Source: Acanthococcus lagerstroemiae
Lineage: Eukaryota > Arthropoda > Insecta > Hemiptera > Eriococcidae
Length of the DNA: 64,000 nt
NCBI GenBank assembly: GCA_031841125.1
Contig: CM063113.1
Coordinates: forward strand, 36,335,197-36,399,196
Direction of reading: 5' to 3'
Content: more notes on this DNA, generated by a model
Told to the model about the DNA's origin: nothing
The model's input: the letters and a program-made list of their open reading frames with translations, nothing else
The model's database searches: none
DNA letters: not shown here
How positions within the stretch are numbered: position 1 is the stretch's first letter

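Noticed and set aside
1..64000. CRISPR array, operon or bacterial contaminant
   Set aside because: Phase-consistent spliceosomal introns throughout, metazoan gene content and eukaryotic transposons. No regular direct repeats with unique spacers.

Overview
The window is eukaryotic, intron-rich and AT-rich. Nearly all of it is one host gene read right to left on the minus strand: BIRC6 (BRUCE/Apollon, dBruce in flies), the giant membrane-associated ubiquitin-conjugating and anti-apoptotic protein. I could place 46 exons between 64000 and 2173, about 9.5 kb of coding sequence or roughly 3,170 codons. Almost every junction has AG/GT sites and matching codon phase. They cover about the C-terminal two thirds of the protein and include the UBC (E2) domain with its catalytic Cys codon at 2527-2529. 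The N-terminal BIR/WD40 part lies beyond 64000 and the last roughly 100 residues lie below position 1. Host identity is inference: an R1-type LINE, RTE-type LINEs and many hAT, pogo and MULE relics suggest an arthropod, probably an insect. The species is not determinable from this window.

Layout, in transcript order. 64000-57274: 14 closely spaced exons. 57273-45932: an 11.3 kb intron filled with transposons (R1 LINE, MULE relic, four hAT-type MITEs, palindromic MITEs). 45931-40434: nine exons, including one with an apparent 1-bp frameshift and one whose 3' splice site is locally triplicated. 40433-35908: an intron with RTE LINE pieces on both strands and a cleanly inserted pogo/Tigger element. 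35907-31785: eleven exons. 31784-26540: an intron with a MULE-like element and MITEs. 26539-24890: four exons, with an RTE 3' end between the first two. 24889-15636: a 9.3 kb intron. 15635-14440: five exons. 14439-4607: a 9.8 kb intron with a nearly complete RTE-type LINE that has a hAT element nested in its 3' end. 4606-2173: three exons encoding the E2 domain region.

No second intact protein-coding gene, tRNA/rRNA gene, CRISPR array or operon was recognised. The most interesting structures are nested transposons whose insertion history can be read to the base from target-site duplications, a triplicated splice acceptor beside a tRNA-derived SINE, a homopolymer frameshift in a conserved exon, and a few unassigned repeat or ORF structures. 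I found no convincing evidence of a new multi-gene system.
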